Shown here: piece by piece, positions 27,661 through 37,573 of the stretch
Layout: each line of letters begins with the position of its first letter
Numbering within the stretch: position 1 is the first letter of the stretch
Program-made: the position numbers and the translations under genes
Source: Mariniflexile sp. TRM1-10
GTDB taxonomy: Bacteria > Bacteroidota > Bacteroidia > Flavobacteriales > Flavobacteriaceae
Direction: 5' to 3'
Assembly: GCF_003425985.1 (NCBI RefSeq)
Contig: NZ_CP022985.1
Coordinates: 2,836,001 to 2,900,000 of the forward strand
DNA length: 64,000 nt
Notes under the pieces: generated by a model
The model's input: the letters and a program-made list of their open reading frames with translations, nothing else
Databases searched by the model: none
What the model was told of the DNA's origin: nothing

Positions 27661-29457
27661 ATGGAAGACCACATCGATCGTAAAGAATTTATTAAGCTAA
27701 GTGGTTTGGGTTTGACAAGTGCTTTCGTTAGTAACATTGCCTTTGCAAACAATACTTTTTTTAGTAAAGGAAAAATGATATTAGATGTTAATTTGATGAA
27801 AAAGCTCATTACCAATAATGATATTGCAGTTAAAGCCATTTTAGATAAAATTCCCGATGAATCGCATGTTATCATAAATAATTTTAGACCATTAGCTACT
27901 GCCATAGCGACTATGTCAGCTTCTATATCTCATTCTGAATCGGTTTATTATAAGTCAAAACGTGTAGCAGAACGTTTGAACCAAGCCTTGGATGTTTTGG
28001 TAAAGAATCAATATCATGACGGTACTCTAGATGCTGGAGGTAATAGACAATCACCTCCTGATACTGCTTTTGTTTTGGAGTACATTTGTGAAGCCGCAAA
28101 AGTATTACATCTTTATAAGCAAAAAGAATTAGAAGGGTTGAGAGGTAAAATGAAAACCTTTATTGTAAATGCAGGAGAAGCCATGGTAACAGGCGGTGTT
28201 CATACGCCAAATCACAGATGGGTTATTTCAGCGGCCTTAGCAAGTATCAATGCATTATACCCTGACGCTAGATATATTCGAAGAATTGATGAATGGCTTG
28301 CAGAAGGTATCTATTTAAATGCCGATGGACATTATTTGGAACGAAGCGGTGTGTATTCTGCCGTTATTGATAAGGCGTTTATAACAATGGCAAGATTGCT
28401 TAATAAACCGGAATTATTAGATAAAGTACATGCAAACCTTATAACTTACTATTATTATACCGAAACCAATGGCGACTTAGTAACTGTTGATTCAAGAAGA
28501 CAGGATCAATTTATGAATATAGATGTTTCTAAATTTTATTTGCAGTACCGTTATATGGCCATCCGTACCAATAATTCCATATTTGCTCATATGGTTCATG
28601 TCATTGAGGGGCTTCCTAGTTTTACCACCGATATTTTATCACATGCGTTGGTGCATTTTATGGCAAACAGGGAACTTCAAAAGCAAATTCCTCTTGACGC
28701 AAATGTAGAAAATGATTTTGAAAAGTTTTTTGCAGTCTCCGATCTGGCTAGAATTAGACGAGGTAAAACGTCGGTAACTTTATTCGGTGGAAACGATAAA
28801 CCAGTAATTGTTATTTCAGGAAGATCTTCAAACCCCAATTTTTTAATGTACCGAAAAGGTGATGCCATTTTAAAATACATGCGTTTGTCTACTTCGTTTT
28901 TTAGAATGGGATATTTTAGTAGCGATGGCTTGGTGAAAGAAGGAAATAAGTATATTTTTAAGGAAACCAAAGAAGCTAATTATTACCAACCACTCGCTGA
29001 GGAATACCGCAGAGAGGATGCCGATTATAAACTCTCTCGGTCACAAGATGGAAGGTTTTGGAATAAAATGGATTTTGATTCACGAACCAAAAGCAACGTA
29101 AAAACACAAATTTCAGTTATTGAAATCACTGAAAATAATGGAAAATTAAGCATGGATTTTAAAGTAGATGGACCACCACATGTTGAGGTCACTATAGAAA
29201 TGTGTTTTAAAGAAGGAAGTTTGCTATCGGGAGCCCAAAAAGATGAAAATGGCAATTATTTCTTAACATCGGGATTGGGTGAATTGTCCTTGGGGTCTGA
29301 TATTATAGAATTTGGACCTGGAAAAGTAGAACACAACAAAATAAAGAACCTTGACAGTGAGGAATATACGTATCATCAAGGCAGCTTACGTACTAATGGG
29401 GTACATGTTTATCTAACAGGATATACCCCATTTCATCATACGATGACTATGGGTTGA
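27661..29457 (+). CDS. Exported (alpha/alpha)-toroid polysaccharide lyase-like protein, family uncertain
   Basis: 598 residues. The N-terminus DRKEFIKLSGLGLTSAF resembles the Tat-like leaders of Bacteroidota enzymes (the twin Arg is degraded to RK). Residues about 75-330 are helix-rich with TPNHRWVISAAL (182-193) and YLERSGVYSAVIDKAF (225-240). An Asn-His pair followed by Tyr/Arg residues in a helical toroid is typical of several polysaccharide lyase folds. Residues about 350-598 look like a beta-sandwich (GKTSVTLFGG, KMDFDSRTKS). I infer a uronate-acting lyase or hydrolase. PL27 (rhamnose-glucuronate lyase) is one possibility. I cannot assign a family from sequence alone. Confidence 0.6.
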   Translation: MEDHIDRKEFIKLSGLGLTSAFVSNIAFANNTFFSKGKMILDVNLMKKLITNNDIAVKAILDKIPDESHVIINNFRPLATAIATMSASISHSESVYYKSKRVAERLNQALDVLVKNQYHDGTLDAGGNRQSPPDTAFVLEYICEAAKVLHLYKQKELEGLRGKMKTFIVNAGEAMVTGGVHTPNHRWVISAALASINALYPDARYIRRIDEWLAEGIYLNADGHYLERSGVYSAVIDKAFITMARLLNKPELLDKVHANLITYYYYTETNGDLVTVDSRRQDQFMNIDVSKFYLQYRYMAIRTNNSIFAHMVHVIEGLPSFTTDILSHALVHFMANRELQKQIPLDANVENDFEKFFAVSDLARIRRGKTSVTLFGGNDKPVIVISGRSSNPNFLMYRKGDAILKYMRLSTSFFRMGYFSSDGLVKEGNKYIFKETKEANYYQPLAEEYRREDADYKLSRSQDGRFWNKMDFDSRTKSNVKTQISVIEITENNGKLSMDFKVDGPPHVEVTIEMCFKEGSLLSGAQKDENGNYFLTSGLGELSLGSDIIEFGPGKVEHNKIKNLDSEEYTYHQGSLRTNGVHVYLTGYTPFHHTMTMG

Positions 29458-29497
29458 TAAGTGAAATTATCAAATAATAAATTTTAAGAAACGGACG

Positions 29498-30556
29498 ATG
29501 CAAAAATACTATCTTTTTCAAATTATGATAGCAGTATGTTTTTATAGTTGTGGTGATAGTGATGTGTATTTAAATGATGTACAGGTGATAGGTAGTCACA
29601 ATTCCTATAAAATAGCTATAGAACAGCCTTTATTCAATTATTTGTTTGAGCAAGATTCTTCAAGAGCTAGGTCGTTACAATATACACACATATCATTGGA
29701 AGACCAACTGGATTTGGGATTGCGGAATTTAGAATTGGATGTTTTTTATGATCCTCATGGTGGTTATTATTCTAACCCTAAAGGATTGGAAATAGTAAAA
29801 GCTTTGGGTAAGGAACCGCGGGTTTTTGATAAAGAGCAGAAGCTTAAGCAGCCGGGTTTAAAAATGTTTCATATTCAGGATATAGATTTTAGAAGTCATT
29901 ATTTATTATTTAAAGACGCCTTAAGGGCATTGAAAAAGTGGTCTGATAAAAACCCAGATCATACACCGATATTTATTTTGATAAACACAAAAGACCAAGT
30001 TATTGAAAATTTATTGAAGCCTTTGCTATTTACAAAAGAAGCTTTAAATAGTATAGATAGTGAGATTAGCAGTGTGTTTTCGGAAAGTCAGTTAATAATT
30101 CCAGATTTAGTTAGAGGTGATTTTGAAATACTGGAGGAAGCCATTCTAAAAAAAGGTTGGCCAAGATTGTGCGATTTAAAAGGGCGTTTTCTTTTTGTAT
30201 TAGATGAAAAGGAAGATAAAATAAATAAATATTTGGATGGACACCCTTCATTAAAAAATAGAATCTTATTTGTAAATAGTAAAGAAGGCAATCCAGAAGC
30301 CGCATTTAGGATAGTTAATGATCCTGTTAAGGATTTTGATTATATAAAAGAATTAGTAGCTAAAGGATATCTGATTAGAACTAGAGCTGATTCTGGAACT
30401 AAAGAAGCACGAACCAATGATTATACGCCTTTTGAAAAAGCCAAAACTTCTGGAGCACAGGTTATTTCAACCGACTATTATTTGCCATCTACATTATTTC
30501 CATCTGATTTCAAGGTTTCTTTTGGTAACAACACATTTGAAAGAATAAAACAATAA
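29498..30556 (+). CDS. Calcium-dependent phosphatidylinositol-specific phospholipase C-like lipoprotein (PI-PLC-C1 type)
   Basis: 352-residue lipoprotein (lipobox FYSC, Cys18). It shows the Ca2+-dependent PI-PLC pattern: VQVIGSHNSYK with the first catalytic His (34), LEDQLDLGLRNLELDVFYDPHGG with acidic calcium ligands, and LKMFHIQDIDFRS with the second catalytic His (125). TRADSGTKEARTNDYTPFEKA and VISTDYY follow near the end. Family members cleave phosphoinositides to (cyclic) inositol phosphate and the lipid part. Its position between the lyase-like gene and GH115, 2 bases before the latter, and the myo-inositol oxygenase gene in the same locus suggest that the target glycan carries inositol phosphate, as in GIPC sphingolipids or GPI anchors. 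Confidence 0.85.
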   Translation: MQKYYLFQIMIAVCFYSCGDSDVYLNDVQVIGSHNSYKIAIEQPLFNYLFEQDSSRARSLQYTHISLEDQLDLGLRNLELDVFYDPHGGYYSNPKGLEIVKALGKEPRVFDKEQKLKQPGLKMFHIQDIDFRSHYLLFKDALRALKKWSDKNPDHTPIFILINTKDQVIENLLKPLLFTKEALNSIDSEISSVFSESQLIIPDLVRGDFEILEEAILKKGWPRLCDLKGRFLFVLDEKEDKINKYLDGHPSLKNRILFVNSKEGNPEAAFRIVNDPVKDFDYIKELVAKGYLIRTRADSGTKEARTNDYTPFEKAKTSGAQVISTDYYLPSTLFPSDFKVSFGNNTFERIKQ

Positions 30557-30558
30557 CT

Positions 30559-33525
30559 ATGAATAAGTTACACATTTTACTAATACTGATTTTATCACAA
30601 TTATCTATTTTAAATGCTCAAAAAAGTAATGATTTTATAATTGTTAAAAGAAATGAGTCGTGCCAAATTGTTATTGATAAAAAAGATGCCAAAGTCGTTG
30701 AAATTGCAGCAAACATATTGGCAAACGATATAAAAAATAGTATAGGAAAAACAGTTGAAGTTTCAAATGACATGGGTTCTAATATCATTCTTGCCGGTTC
30801 TATTGGGAAGAATAAACACATAGATCAGCTCGTTCGTTCCAATAAAATAAATATAGATTCCGTCAAGGGGACATGGGAATGTTATAGCATCCAAGTCGTT
30901 AAAAATCCTTTTAAAGGTGTTGATCAAGCCTTGGTAATCGTGGGTTCAGATAGGCGGGGAACCGCTTATGGTTTACTCGAAATCTCTAGAATGATTGGGA
31001 TTTCACCGTGGGAATGGTGGGCAGATGTGACACCCGAGAATAAAAATGAGATTATAATTTCTGTTGAAAACAAAACATATAAAGGCCCATCGGTAAAATA
31101 CAGAGGCGTGTTTTTAAATGATGAAGATTGGGGTTTACAACGTTGGGCAACATTAAATTTTGAACCGGAAATAGGGGATATGGGTCCAAAAACCTATGCG
31201 AAAATTTTTGAATTATTATTACGTTTAAAAGCCAATACCATTTGGCCTGCCATGCATTCGAGTACCAAACCATTTTATTCCTACCCTAAAAATAAGCAGG
31301 TAGCAGATGATTATGCCATTGTTGTAGGCACATCGCATGCCGAGCCCATGTTGAGTAATATCAATACAGAGTGGAACCATAAAACAATGGGTGAATATCG
31401 CTATGATACCAATTCGGAGGTCATAAAAAATTTGTTTACCAAACGTGTAAAAGAAGCTACTCCATTTGAAAATATGTATACCACAGGAATGCGTGGAGAG
31501 CATGATTCCCCTATGATTGTTGGTGAAGATGATACCGATCAACAAGTCAAATTATTGGAGCAAATCATTTCAGACCAAAGGGCGATTTTAAAGAAAGAAC
31601 TAAAAAAAGATCCGAAAGCGATACCACAAGCTTTTATTCCTTATAAAGAAGTATTGACCTATTATCAAGAAGGCTTACAACTTCCAGAAGATATTACACT
31701 GGTTTGGACGGATGATAATTATGGCTACATACGCCAGTTTAGTAAGCCCGAAGAACAAAAACGGTCTGGCGGTGCAGGCGTGTATTATCACACATCCTAT
31801 TGGGGGCGTCCGCATGACTATTTATGGTTAAACTCTACCAATCCTGTGTTGATGTGGGAAGAAATGTCTAAAGCCTATGAATTTCATTCCCGTGATTTAT
31901 GGATTCTCAATTGTGGCGACATTAAACCACACGAATACAATATCGAATTGTTTCTGGACATGGCTTGGGATATGGATGCTTTTGAAAAAAGTAGTGCTGT
32001 TAAAAACCACATGAATATATGGGCAACAAGAGAATTTGGAAATGAACATGCCTCTGCAATTACCGATGTCATGTTCGAAAATAATCGGTTAGCCTTTATA
32101 AGACGTCCTGAGTTTATGGCATGGAGCCAAGTGGAACCTGTTACGAAATCAGGTGTTACGGAATTGACTCAGTTTCATTATGGTGATGAAGTTGAAGCGC
32201 GAATAAAAGACTATCAAGCCATTGAGGATGAAGTAGAAAAATTATATCCCAATATTGTCACTCATCGTAAAGATGCTTTTTATCAATTGGTGTATTATCC
32301 TGTGGTAGCCGCTTCAAAAATAAATCAAAAATGGTTGTACCGTTTTAAAAATGATTTTGATGCCAAACAAGGTAAAATCAGTGCCAATTATTATGCTGAG
32401 CAATCTGCCAATGCTTTTAATCGCATTCAAAAAGAAACCCAATATTATAATGAAACGTTACATCAAGGAAAATGGCACCATATCATGACCATGGCCCCTA
32501 GGTTTCTTCCAGTATTTTCAAAACCATCCTATGTATTTGTTGAACCAAAAGAGAAAGCGACTTTAGGCTTGGCATTGGAAGGTTACGAAATGGAAGTCAA
32601 TCATGAAATTGTTAATAGTTTTGCTGATGTTTTGCCCATTTTTAATAGGTACACCGATAGCCATTATTTTATTGATGTGTATTTAAAAGGAGAAGGAAGC
32701 GTCACATGGAAAGCTCTGCCAAAAGCCGATTGGATTAAAATATCAGAAGCTCAAGGGATATTGAATAGTAAATCCGGAAATCCCACAAAACGCTTATGGG
32801 TAAGTATAGATTGGAAAAAAGTACCTCAAGGAGAGAACAAAAAAGAGGCTCCTTTAGGACACGATTTTCAATTGATTCCACCAAGTTATAAAGTAAGTAG
32901 TGCCATTGATTTTATTTCAGCCGATAGTACAATAACAGTAGGGGTTTCAGCTTACAATCCGAAGTTTGCAGCATTAGAAAATTATACCGGTTTTATTGAA
33001 GACAAAGGTTTTGTATCCATCCATGCTGAAAATTTTACACGAAATAAAGCAGGAAAACAAGCGTATTGGGACGTGTTTGATGGTGTTGGTTATACAGGGA
33101 AAGTGATTACCGCATTGCCGAGAAGTGTCGATTCGGAAACCGATTTAAAATTAATTCAACAAAATAATCCTGTACTGGAATATGATTTTTATACCTTTAA
33201 TTTCGGAGAAGCAGATGTTCGAGTGCAAGCGATCCCAACACATGCTGATTATGAAGGACGTGGCGTGCGTTGTGCAGTTGCTATTGATGATGCAACACCA
33301 GTTATTGTTGATTTTCAGACTTCCGGTAGAAGTGAGGAATGGAAACAAAACGTACTAAAAAATGCCAGTGTGCAATCGGCAAAACAAATTATCAATAAAG
33401 CGGGAAAACATACACTTAAAATTTGGATGGTAGATTCGGGTGTCATGATAGACCAGGTGTTGATTGATTTGGGAGGCTGGAAATCGAGTTATGCGTTTCC
33501 AAAAGAAACAAGGTGTAAAAATTAA
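30559..33525 (+). CDS. GH115 alpha-glucuronidase
   Basis: 988 residues with a Sec signal (MNKLHILLIL...LNAQ). The N-terminal alpha/beta domain with DRRGTAYGLLEISRMIG and SPWEWWADV is followed by the barrel: YRGVFLNDEDWGLQRW, LKANTIWPAMHSSTKPF, GMRGEHDSPM, LVWTDDNYGYIRQ and SGGAGVYYHTSYWGRPHDYLW. A C-terminal GH115 domain (about 800-988) has FVSIHAENFTR and VMIDQVLIDLGGW. GH115 removes alpha-1,2-linked (methyl)glucuronic acid, including internal positions on xylan. There is no xylanase in the window, so a glucuronate on inositol or on arabinogalactan is a better guess here. It is 2 bases after the PI-PLC gene and 6 bases before GH2. Confidence 0.94.
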   Translation: MNKLHILLILILSQLSILNAQKSNDFIIVKRNESCQIVIDKKDAKVVEIAANILANDIKNSIGKTVEVSNDMGSNIILAGSIGKNKHIDQLVRSNKINIDSVKGTWECYSIQVVKNPFKGVDQALVIVGSDRRGTAYGLLEISRMIGISPWEWWADVTPENKNEIIISVENKTYKGPSVKYRGVFLNDEDWGLQRWATLNFEPEIGDMGPKTYAKIFELLLRLKANTIWPAMHSSTKPFYSYPKNKQVADDYAIVVGTSHAEPMLSNINTEWNHKTMGEYRYDTNSEVIKNLFTKRVKEATPFENMYTTGMRGEHDSPMIVGEDDTDQQVKLLEQIISDQRAILKKELKKDPKAIPQAFIPYKEVLTYYQEGLQLPEDITLVWTDDNYGYIRQFSKPEEQKRSGGAGVYYHTSYWGRPHDYLWLNSTNPVLMWEEMSKAYEFHSRDLWILNCGDIKPHEYNIELFLDMAWDMDAFEKSSAVKNHMNIWATREFGNEHASAITDVMFENNRLAFIRRPEFMAWSQVEPVTKSGVTELTQFHYGDEVEARIKDYQAIEDEVEKLYPNIVTHRKDAFYQLVYYPVVAASKINQKWLYRFKNDFDAKQGKISANYYAEQSANAFNRIQKETQYYNETLHQGKWHHIMTMAPRFLPVFSKPSYVFVEPKEKATLGLALEGYEMEVNHEIVNSFADVLPIFNRYTDSHYFIDVYLKGEGSVTWKALPKADWIKISEAQGILNSKSGNPTKRLWVSIDWKKVPQGENKKEAPLGHDFQLIPPSYKVSSAIDFISADSTITVGVSAYNPKFAALENYTGFIEDKGFVSIHAENFTRNKAGKQAYWDVFDGVGYTGKVITALPRSVDSETDLKLIQQNNPVLEYDFYTFNFGEADVRVQAIPTHADYEGRGVRCAVAIDDATPVIVDFQTSGRSEEWKQNVLKNASVQSAKQIINKAGKHTLKIWMVDSGVMIDQVLIDLGGWKSSYAFPKETRCKN

Positions 33526-33531
33526 GATATT

Positions 33532-35550
33532 ATGAAACATCAAATTTTAAAGGCGGGTTTTTTAATATTTATAACATTGGTTTTTACAAATTGTAAAGAT
33601 CGATCTTATGATAAAACAGCAAATAAACAATTAAGTAGTGCAGTTATATTGCTTGATGGAAATTGGGAGTTTGCTATTGATTCTACAAATTTAGGATTCA
33701 AAGAACATTGGGAAAATAGTATTCCTTCTCAATTATCCCGTGAAGTAATAGTACCACATACGTGGAATATTGAATCGGGCAGTGAAGAGTATGCAGGATT
33801 GGCATGGTACCAAAAAGAAATTAAATTGCCTATAGATTGGAAGGGTAAAAATGTGAGAATTAAATTTGAAGCTGTTTATCATGATGCTGTGGTTTATGTA
33901 AATGGAAAAAAAGTTGGAGAAAACTTAAATGCAGGATACACCCCTTTTATAATTGATATAACAAATTTTGTGTCGTTTGAAAAAGCAAATACAGTTGTAG
34001 TATCTGTTAACAATGAATTTTCAGAAAATAACTTGCCATACGACACTTCTTTTGATTGGTCGAACGACGGTGGAATTATTCGTTCGGTTTCACTTGAATC
34101 TACAGGAAAACCATCTTTTAAATATGTGCATATCAATCCAGAAATAAATTTACAAGACAGTTCAGGAATTATAAAAATAGCTGTCAAGTTTTGGGAAAAG
34201 GATATAGACAACGTAGCTCTAAACTTTATTATTAAAGATAAAGAAACAGGAGAAAGCATTAAATCTCTTGAACAAGAATTACAAGTGATAGATGGCGAGT
34301 GCTCATTAAATATTCTATTAGGAAAAATAAAACCATGGCATTTTGATGCCCCAAATCTTTACGAACTTGAAACCTCCATACAAACTGAGTATGGAATTTC
34401 AGATGAAGAGGTTTCTGTTTTCGGTTTTAAAAAAATTGAAATTATTGGGGAACAATTTTTTCTTAACGGAGAACCAGTTAGATTACCCGGATTAGAATAC
34501 ATGCCTGGCAGTAACCCTAAATATGGAATAGCAGAACCACGTAGTTATATGGATTCTATTGTTCGCGCTATGAAAGACTTAAATGTATGTATTACACGTT
34601 TTCATTGGCAACAAGATGATTATATGCTCAGTTTGTTGGATAAATATGGTATTTTGGTTCAAGAAGAATTGCCGTGGTGGCAAAACCCAAAAAGATTAAC
34701 ACCCGAACTTGTTAACACCGCCCACAAACAATTAAATGATATGATAGAAGCACACTACAATCATCCGAGTGTTTTTTCATGGGGCATTAGCAACGAAATA
34801 AATGGTGATACAGATAAAAAGGCCTATTTAGAACTGCGCGATTTTGTTAAATCTAAAGATTCATCCAGGTTTGTAACCATTATTTCTAATCGTATTTGGG
34901 AAAAACAAGAAAATGATGAAACATTGCTTTGCGATATACCTACTTGGAATGAATATATTGGTACATGGCATGGAAGAGATCGAAATGAATTGCCAAATAA
35001 ATTTGATGTAGTTAAAAACGCCATTGGAAAAAGACCGTTACTTATAACAGAAAACGGCTTGTGTGAACCAGCAAATTCTGGAGGCGATACGCGTAGAATT
35101 GATGATATGCTGTTCCATGTTAAGGAATGGAGCAGGCAGCCTTATGTTATAGGCTATATTTACTTTTGTTTAAATGATTATCGTACTCAAATGGGGGAAG
35201 AAGGTTTTGGTAAATTTAAAATTAGAAGACACGGTATTACAGATGTTGCCTTAAACCCAAAGCCATCTTACTATGTTTTTAAACAATTAGCGTCTCCAAT
35301 AGACATTACTAAAGTAGAAAGAATGGATGATTCCACAGCAAGAATAGAAATTAAAGTCAAGAATAGTATCCCTTCTTATACAGTTAGGGGGTATGAGTTG
35401 CAATATCAAACAAGTGATGATAAGCCGATAGAAATAAATTTACCCATTTTAAAATCGGGAGAAGTTTTTGCCACCGATTTAAACCATATAAACCCAAGGT
35501 TCGCATTTCAAATTGTAAGACCTGGCGGATTCATGGTAATAGAATATTAA
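33532..35550 (+). CDS. GH2 beta-glycosidase (beta-galactosidase/beta-glucuronidase type), lipoprotein
   Basis: 672-residue lipoprotein (lipobox FTNC, Cys21). Standard GH2 order: sugar-binding jelly roll (ILLDGNWEFAID, VPHTWNIESG, GLAWYQKEI), Ig domain, then the barrel with PGLEYMPGSNPKYG, SWGISNEING (acid/base Glu about 421) and PLLITENGLCEP (nucleophile Glu about 506). Most beta-galactosidases and glucuronidases read EYG at the nucleophile; here it is ENG. The protein is shorter than LacZ and similar in size to exo-glucuronidases and galactosidases of marine Bacteroidota. It is co-transcribed with GH115. The substrate sugar is not certain. Confidence 0.9.
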   Translation: MKHQILKAGFLIFITLVFTNCKDRSYDKTANKQLSSAVILLDGNWEFAIDSTNLGFKEHWENSIPSQLSREVIVPHTWNIESGSEEYAGLAWYQKEIKLPIDWKGKNVRIKFEAVYHDAVVYVNGKKVGENLNAGYTPFIIDITNFVSFEKANTVVVSVNNEFSENNLPYDTSFDWSNDGGIIRSVSLESTGKPSFKYVHINPEINLQDSSGIIKIAVKFWEKDIDNVALNFIIKDKETGESIKSLEQELQVIDGECSLNILLGKIKPWHFDAPNLYELETSIQTEYGISDEEVSVFGFKKIEIIGEQFFLNGEPVRLPGLEYMPGSNPKYGIAEPRSYMDSIVRAMKDLNVCITRFHWQQDDYMLSLLDKYGILVQEELPWWQNPKRLTPELVNTAHKQLNDMIEAHYNHPSVFSWGISNEINGDTDKKAYLELRDFVKSKDSSRFVTIISNRIWEKQENDETLLCDIPTWNEYIGTWHGRDRNELPNKFDVVKNAIGKRPLLITENGLCEPANSGGDTRRIDDMLFHVKEWSRQPYVIGYIYFCLNDYRTQMGEEGFGKFKIRRHGITDVALNPKPSYYVFKQLASPIDITKVERMDDSTARIEIKVKNSIPSYTVRGYELQYQTSDDKPIEINLPILKSGEVFATDLNHINPRFAFQIVRPGGFMVIEY

Positions 35551-35691
35551 ATAAATAAAGTAATAATTATTAAGAGCGTTTTAAGTTTTTTAACATTTGT
35601 CTTTTTGTTTTATTAAGTTTGATTTTTCATCATGTAATCAAACAAAAAAACCAGAAGCTTATGGGGCATTACAAACCAAGAATAAACTACT

Positions 35692-37518
35692 TTGATGGTT
35701 AGAATATCATTTATCATATTGCTTTTTTTGAGTGCATGTGAAACAAGGCAGGCAAATGATGTAGAAAACGTCAAAATAGCCTTTATTGCAGATGTGCATT
35801 TTTCAGATATTTTTGGCACATTTCAAGATAATGATTATAAAGGAATTCCAAATCCGGTAACGGGTGAGTATGCCAATATCAGAACCATGAGTTCTCAATT
35901 GCAATCCACCCGGATTTTCAATGAAAATTATTTTGCGTTTATAGCGACATTAGATGATATTTCTAAAAAGGGAATAAAAATAGTGGCGTTGCCAGGTGAT
36001 TTTAGTGATGATGGTCAACCTGTACATTTAAGAGGTTTGAAACGTATTTTGAATGCATATACAGAAAAGCATGGCATGTCATTTTTTGTTACCACAGGAA
36101 ATCATGATGCGGTAAGACCTTTTTCTCAAGATGCTGGCAAAACCGATTTTTTGGGGAAAGGCGGCAAAGAACAAATCATCACAAGTTCAAAAGTTAAATT
36201 AACGCTCGGAGAAGACGAGTTGGAGCCCATTGTTACCTCAGATATAAAGAACTGGGGCTATAAAGAAATGACGCAGGAAATGGCTGATTTTGGATTCTTT
36301 CCCCAAAAAAAATATGTGTATTGGGAAACCCCTTTTTCCAATGATACTTATGAGGGTTATACGTTTAATAAAGCCTTAAAAGAATCGTCATTGGATAAAA
36401 GAACTTATGCTATCAAAAACACCAATCTGTTTCTTCCGGATGTGAGTTATTTGGTCGAACCGGTAAAGGGAATTTGGTTGTTGGCTATCGATGCCAATGC
36501 TTACGTTCCTGTTGAAAAATTATCGGGAAATCTGAATAATCCAAAAGACTTTTCGGGGGCAAGCATAGGGTATAATAATGTGTTTTTATATAAAAGCCAT
36601 TTAGTTGATTGGGTGAAAAAAGTTTCGGCTCAAGCCAAGGAAAAAGGGAAACTATTAATAGCCTTTAGCCATTACCCTATGGTCGATTTTAATGATGATG
36701 CTTCCGCAGAAATGGAATCACTTTTTGGGGTCAATAAAATGCAACTACATAGAGTTCCAAATGAAGATGTCTCCAAAACATTTGCAGATGCAGGTATTCA
36801 GATTCATTTTGGAGGGCACATGCACATTAACGACACAGGTGTGAGGGCAACGGCACAAGGCAATACACTGTTTAATATTCAAACCCCTTCGCTGGCAGCT
36901 TATATGCCGGCTTATAAAATTTTGACAATACATTCAAATGAAGCAGTCGAGGTAGAAACAGTCGTTGTGGATTCTGTTGCTAAATTTAATAATCTTTTCC
37001 CCTTTTATGAAAAAGAATATACCTATTTACAAAATTCGGAAAATTCAACTATTTGGAATAAAGACATACTTAAGTCTGCAGATTATAAGGATTTTACAGA
37101 ATGGCATTTAAAGGAATTGGTTCGACTTAGGTTTTTGCCAAAAGATTTCCCTGTTGAATTTTTAGGATCAATTGTTAAACTTTCGGGTAAAGATTTACTG
37201 TTATTAAATAAAAATGTTTCAGAAATTGAGACACAATTATTAGCTAATAATTTAACGATCCAAGACTTTGAATCATGGACAGGCTATGATATGATTTTTG
37301 ATTATTATAGGTTGAGGAGTGCCGATGAATTAGCTGTTCCGGAAATTGGGACTAAAAGATTAAAACAGTACCAAATGGTTTGTGACGTGTTAGGGAAAGC
37401 AAGTGATGCAAAGCTTGTTTTATGGTCTAAAATATTTTATAAAGCAACAAAAGGTCAGCCTTCAAATCATTTTAAAATAAACCTAAAGACAAACCAAATA
37501 GAACGTATAGCATCTTAA
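35692..37518 (+). CDS. Calcineurin-like metallophosphoesterase lipoprotein
   Basis: 608 residues with a short lipoprotein signal (lipobox LSAC, Cys15). The metal-binding motifs of the calcineurin-like fold are all visible: FIADVHFSD, LPGDFSDDGQP, TTGNHDAVRP, FSHYPMVD and HFGGHMHIND. About 200 further residues follow that I do not recognise. Such lipoproteins are periplasmic or surface phosphatases or phosphodiesterases of varied specificity. In this locus, downstream of a PI-PLC-type gene, one job could be removing phosphate from released inositol phosphate. That is an inference from context only. It starts 141 bases after GH2 and ends 55 bases before the regulator. Confidence 0.85.
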   Translation: MMVRISFIILLFLSACETRQANDVENVKIAFIADVHFSDIFGTFQDNDYKGIPNPVTGEYANIRTMSSQLQSTRIFNENYFAFIATLDDISKKGIKIVALPGDFSDDGQPVHLRGLKRILNAYTEKHGMSFFVTTGNHDAVRPFSQDAGKTDFLGKGGKEQIITSSKVKLTLGEDELEPIVTSDIKNWGYKEMTQEMADFGFFPQKKYVYWETPFSNDTYEGYTFNKALKESSLDKRTYAIKNTNLFLPDVSYLVEPVKGIWLLAIDANAYVPVEKLSGNLNNPKDFSGASIGYNNVFLYKSHLVDWVKKVSAQAKEKGKLLIAFSHYPMVDFNDDASAEMESLFGVNKMQLHRVPNEDVSKTFADAGIQIHFGGHMHINDTGVRATAQGNTLFNIQTPSLAAYMPAYKILTIHSNEAVEVETVVVDSVAKFNNLFPFYEKEYTYLQNSENSTIWNKDILKSADYKDFTEWHLKELVRLRFLPKDFPVEFLGSIVKLSGKDLLLLNKNVSEIETQLLANNLTIQDFESWTGYDMIFDYYRLRSADELAVPEIGTKRLKQYQMVCDVLGKASDAKLVLWSKIFYKATKGQPSNHFKINLKTNQIERIAS

Positions 37519-37573
37519 TTAAGATGAAGTATAATTATTTTAAATTAGCAAATCACATAGTACAATTCATTTT

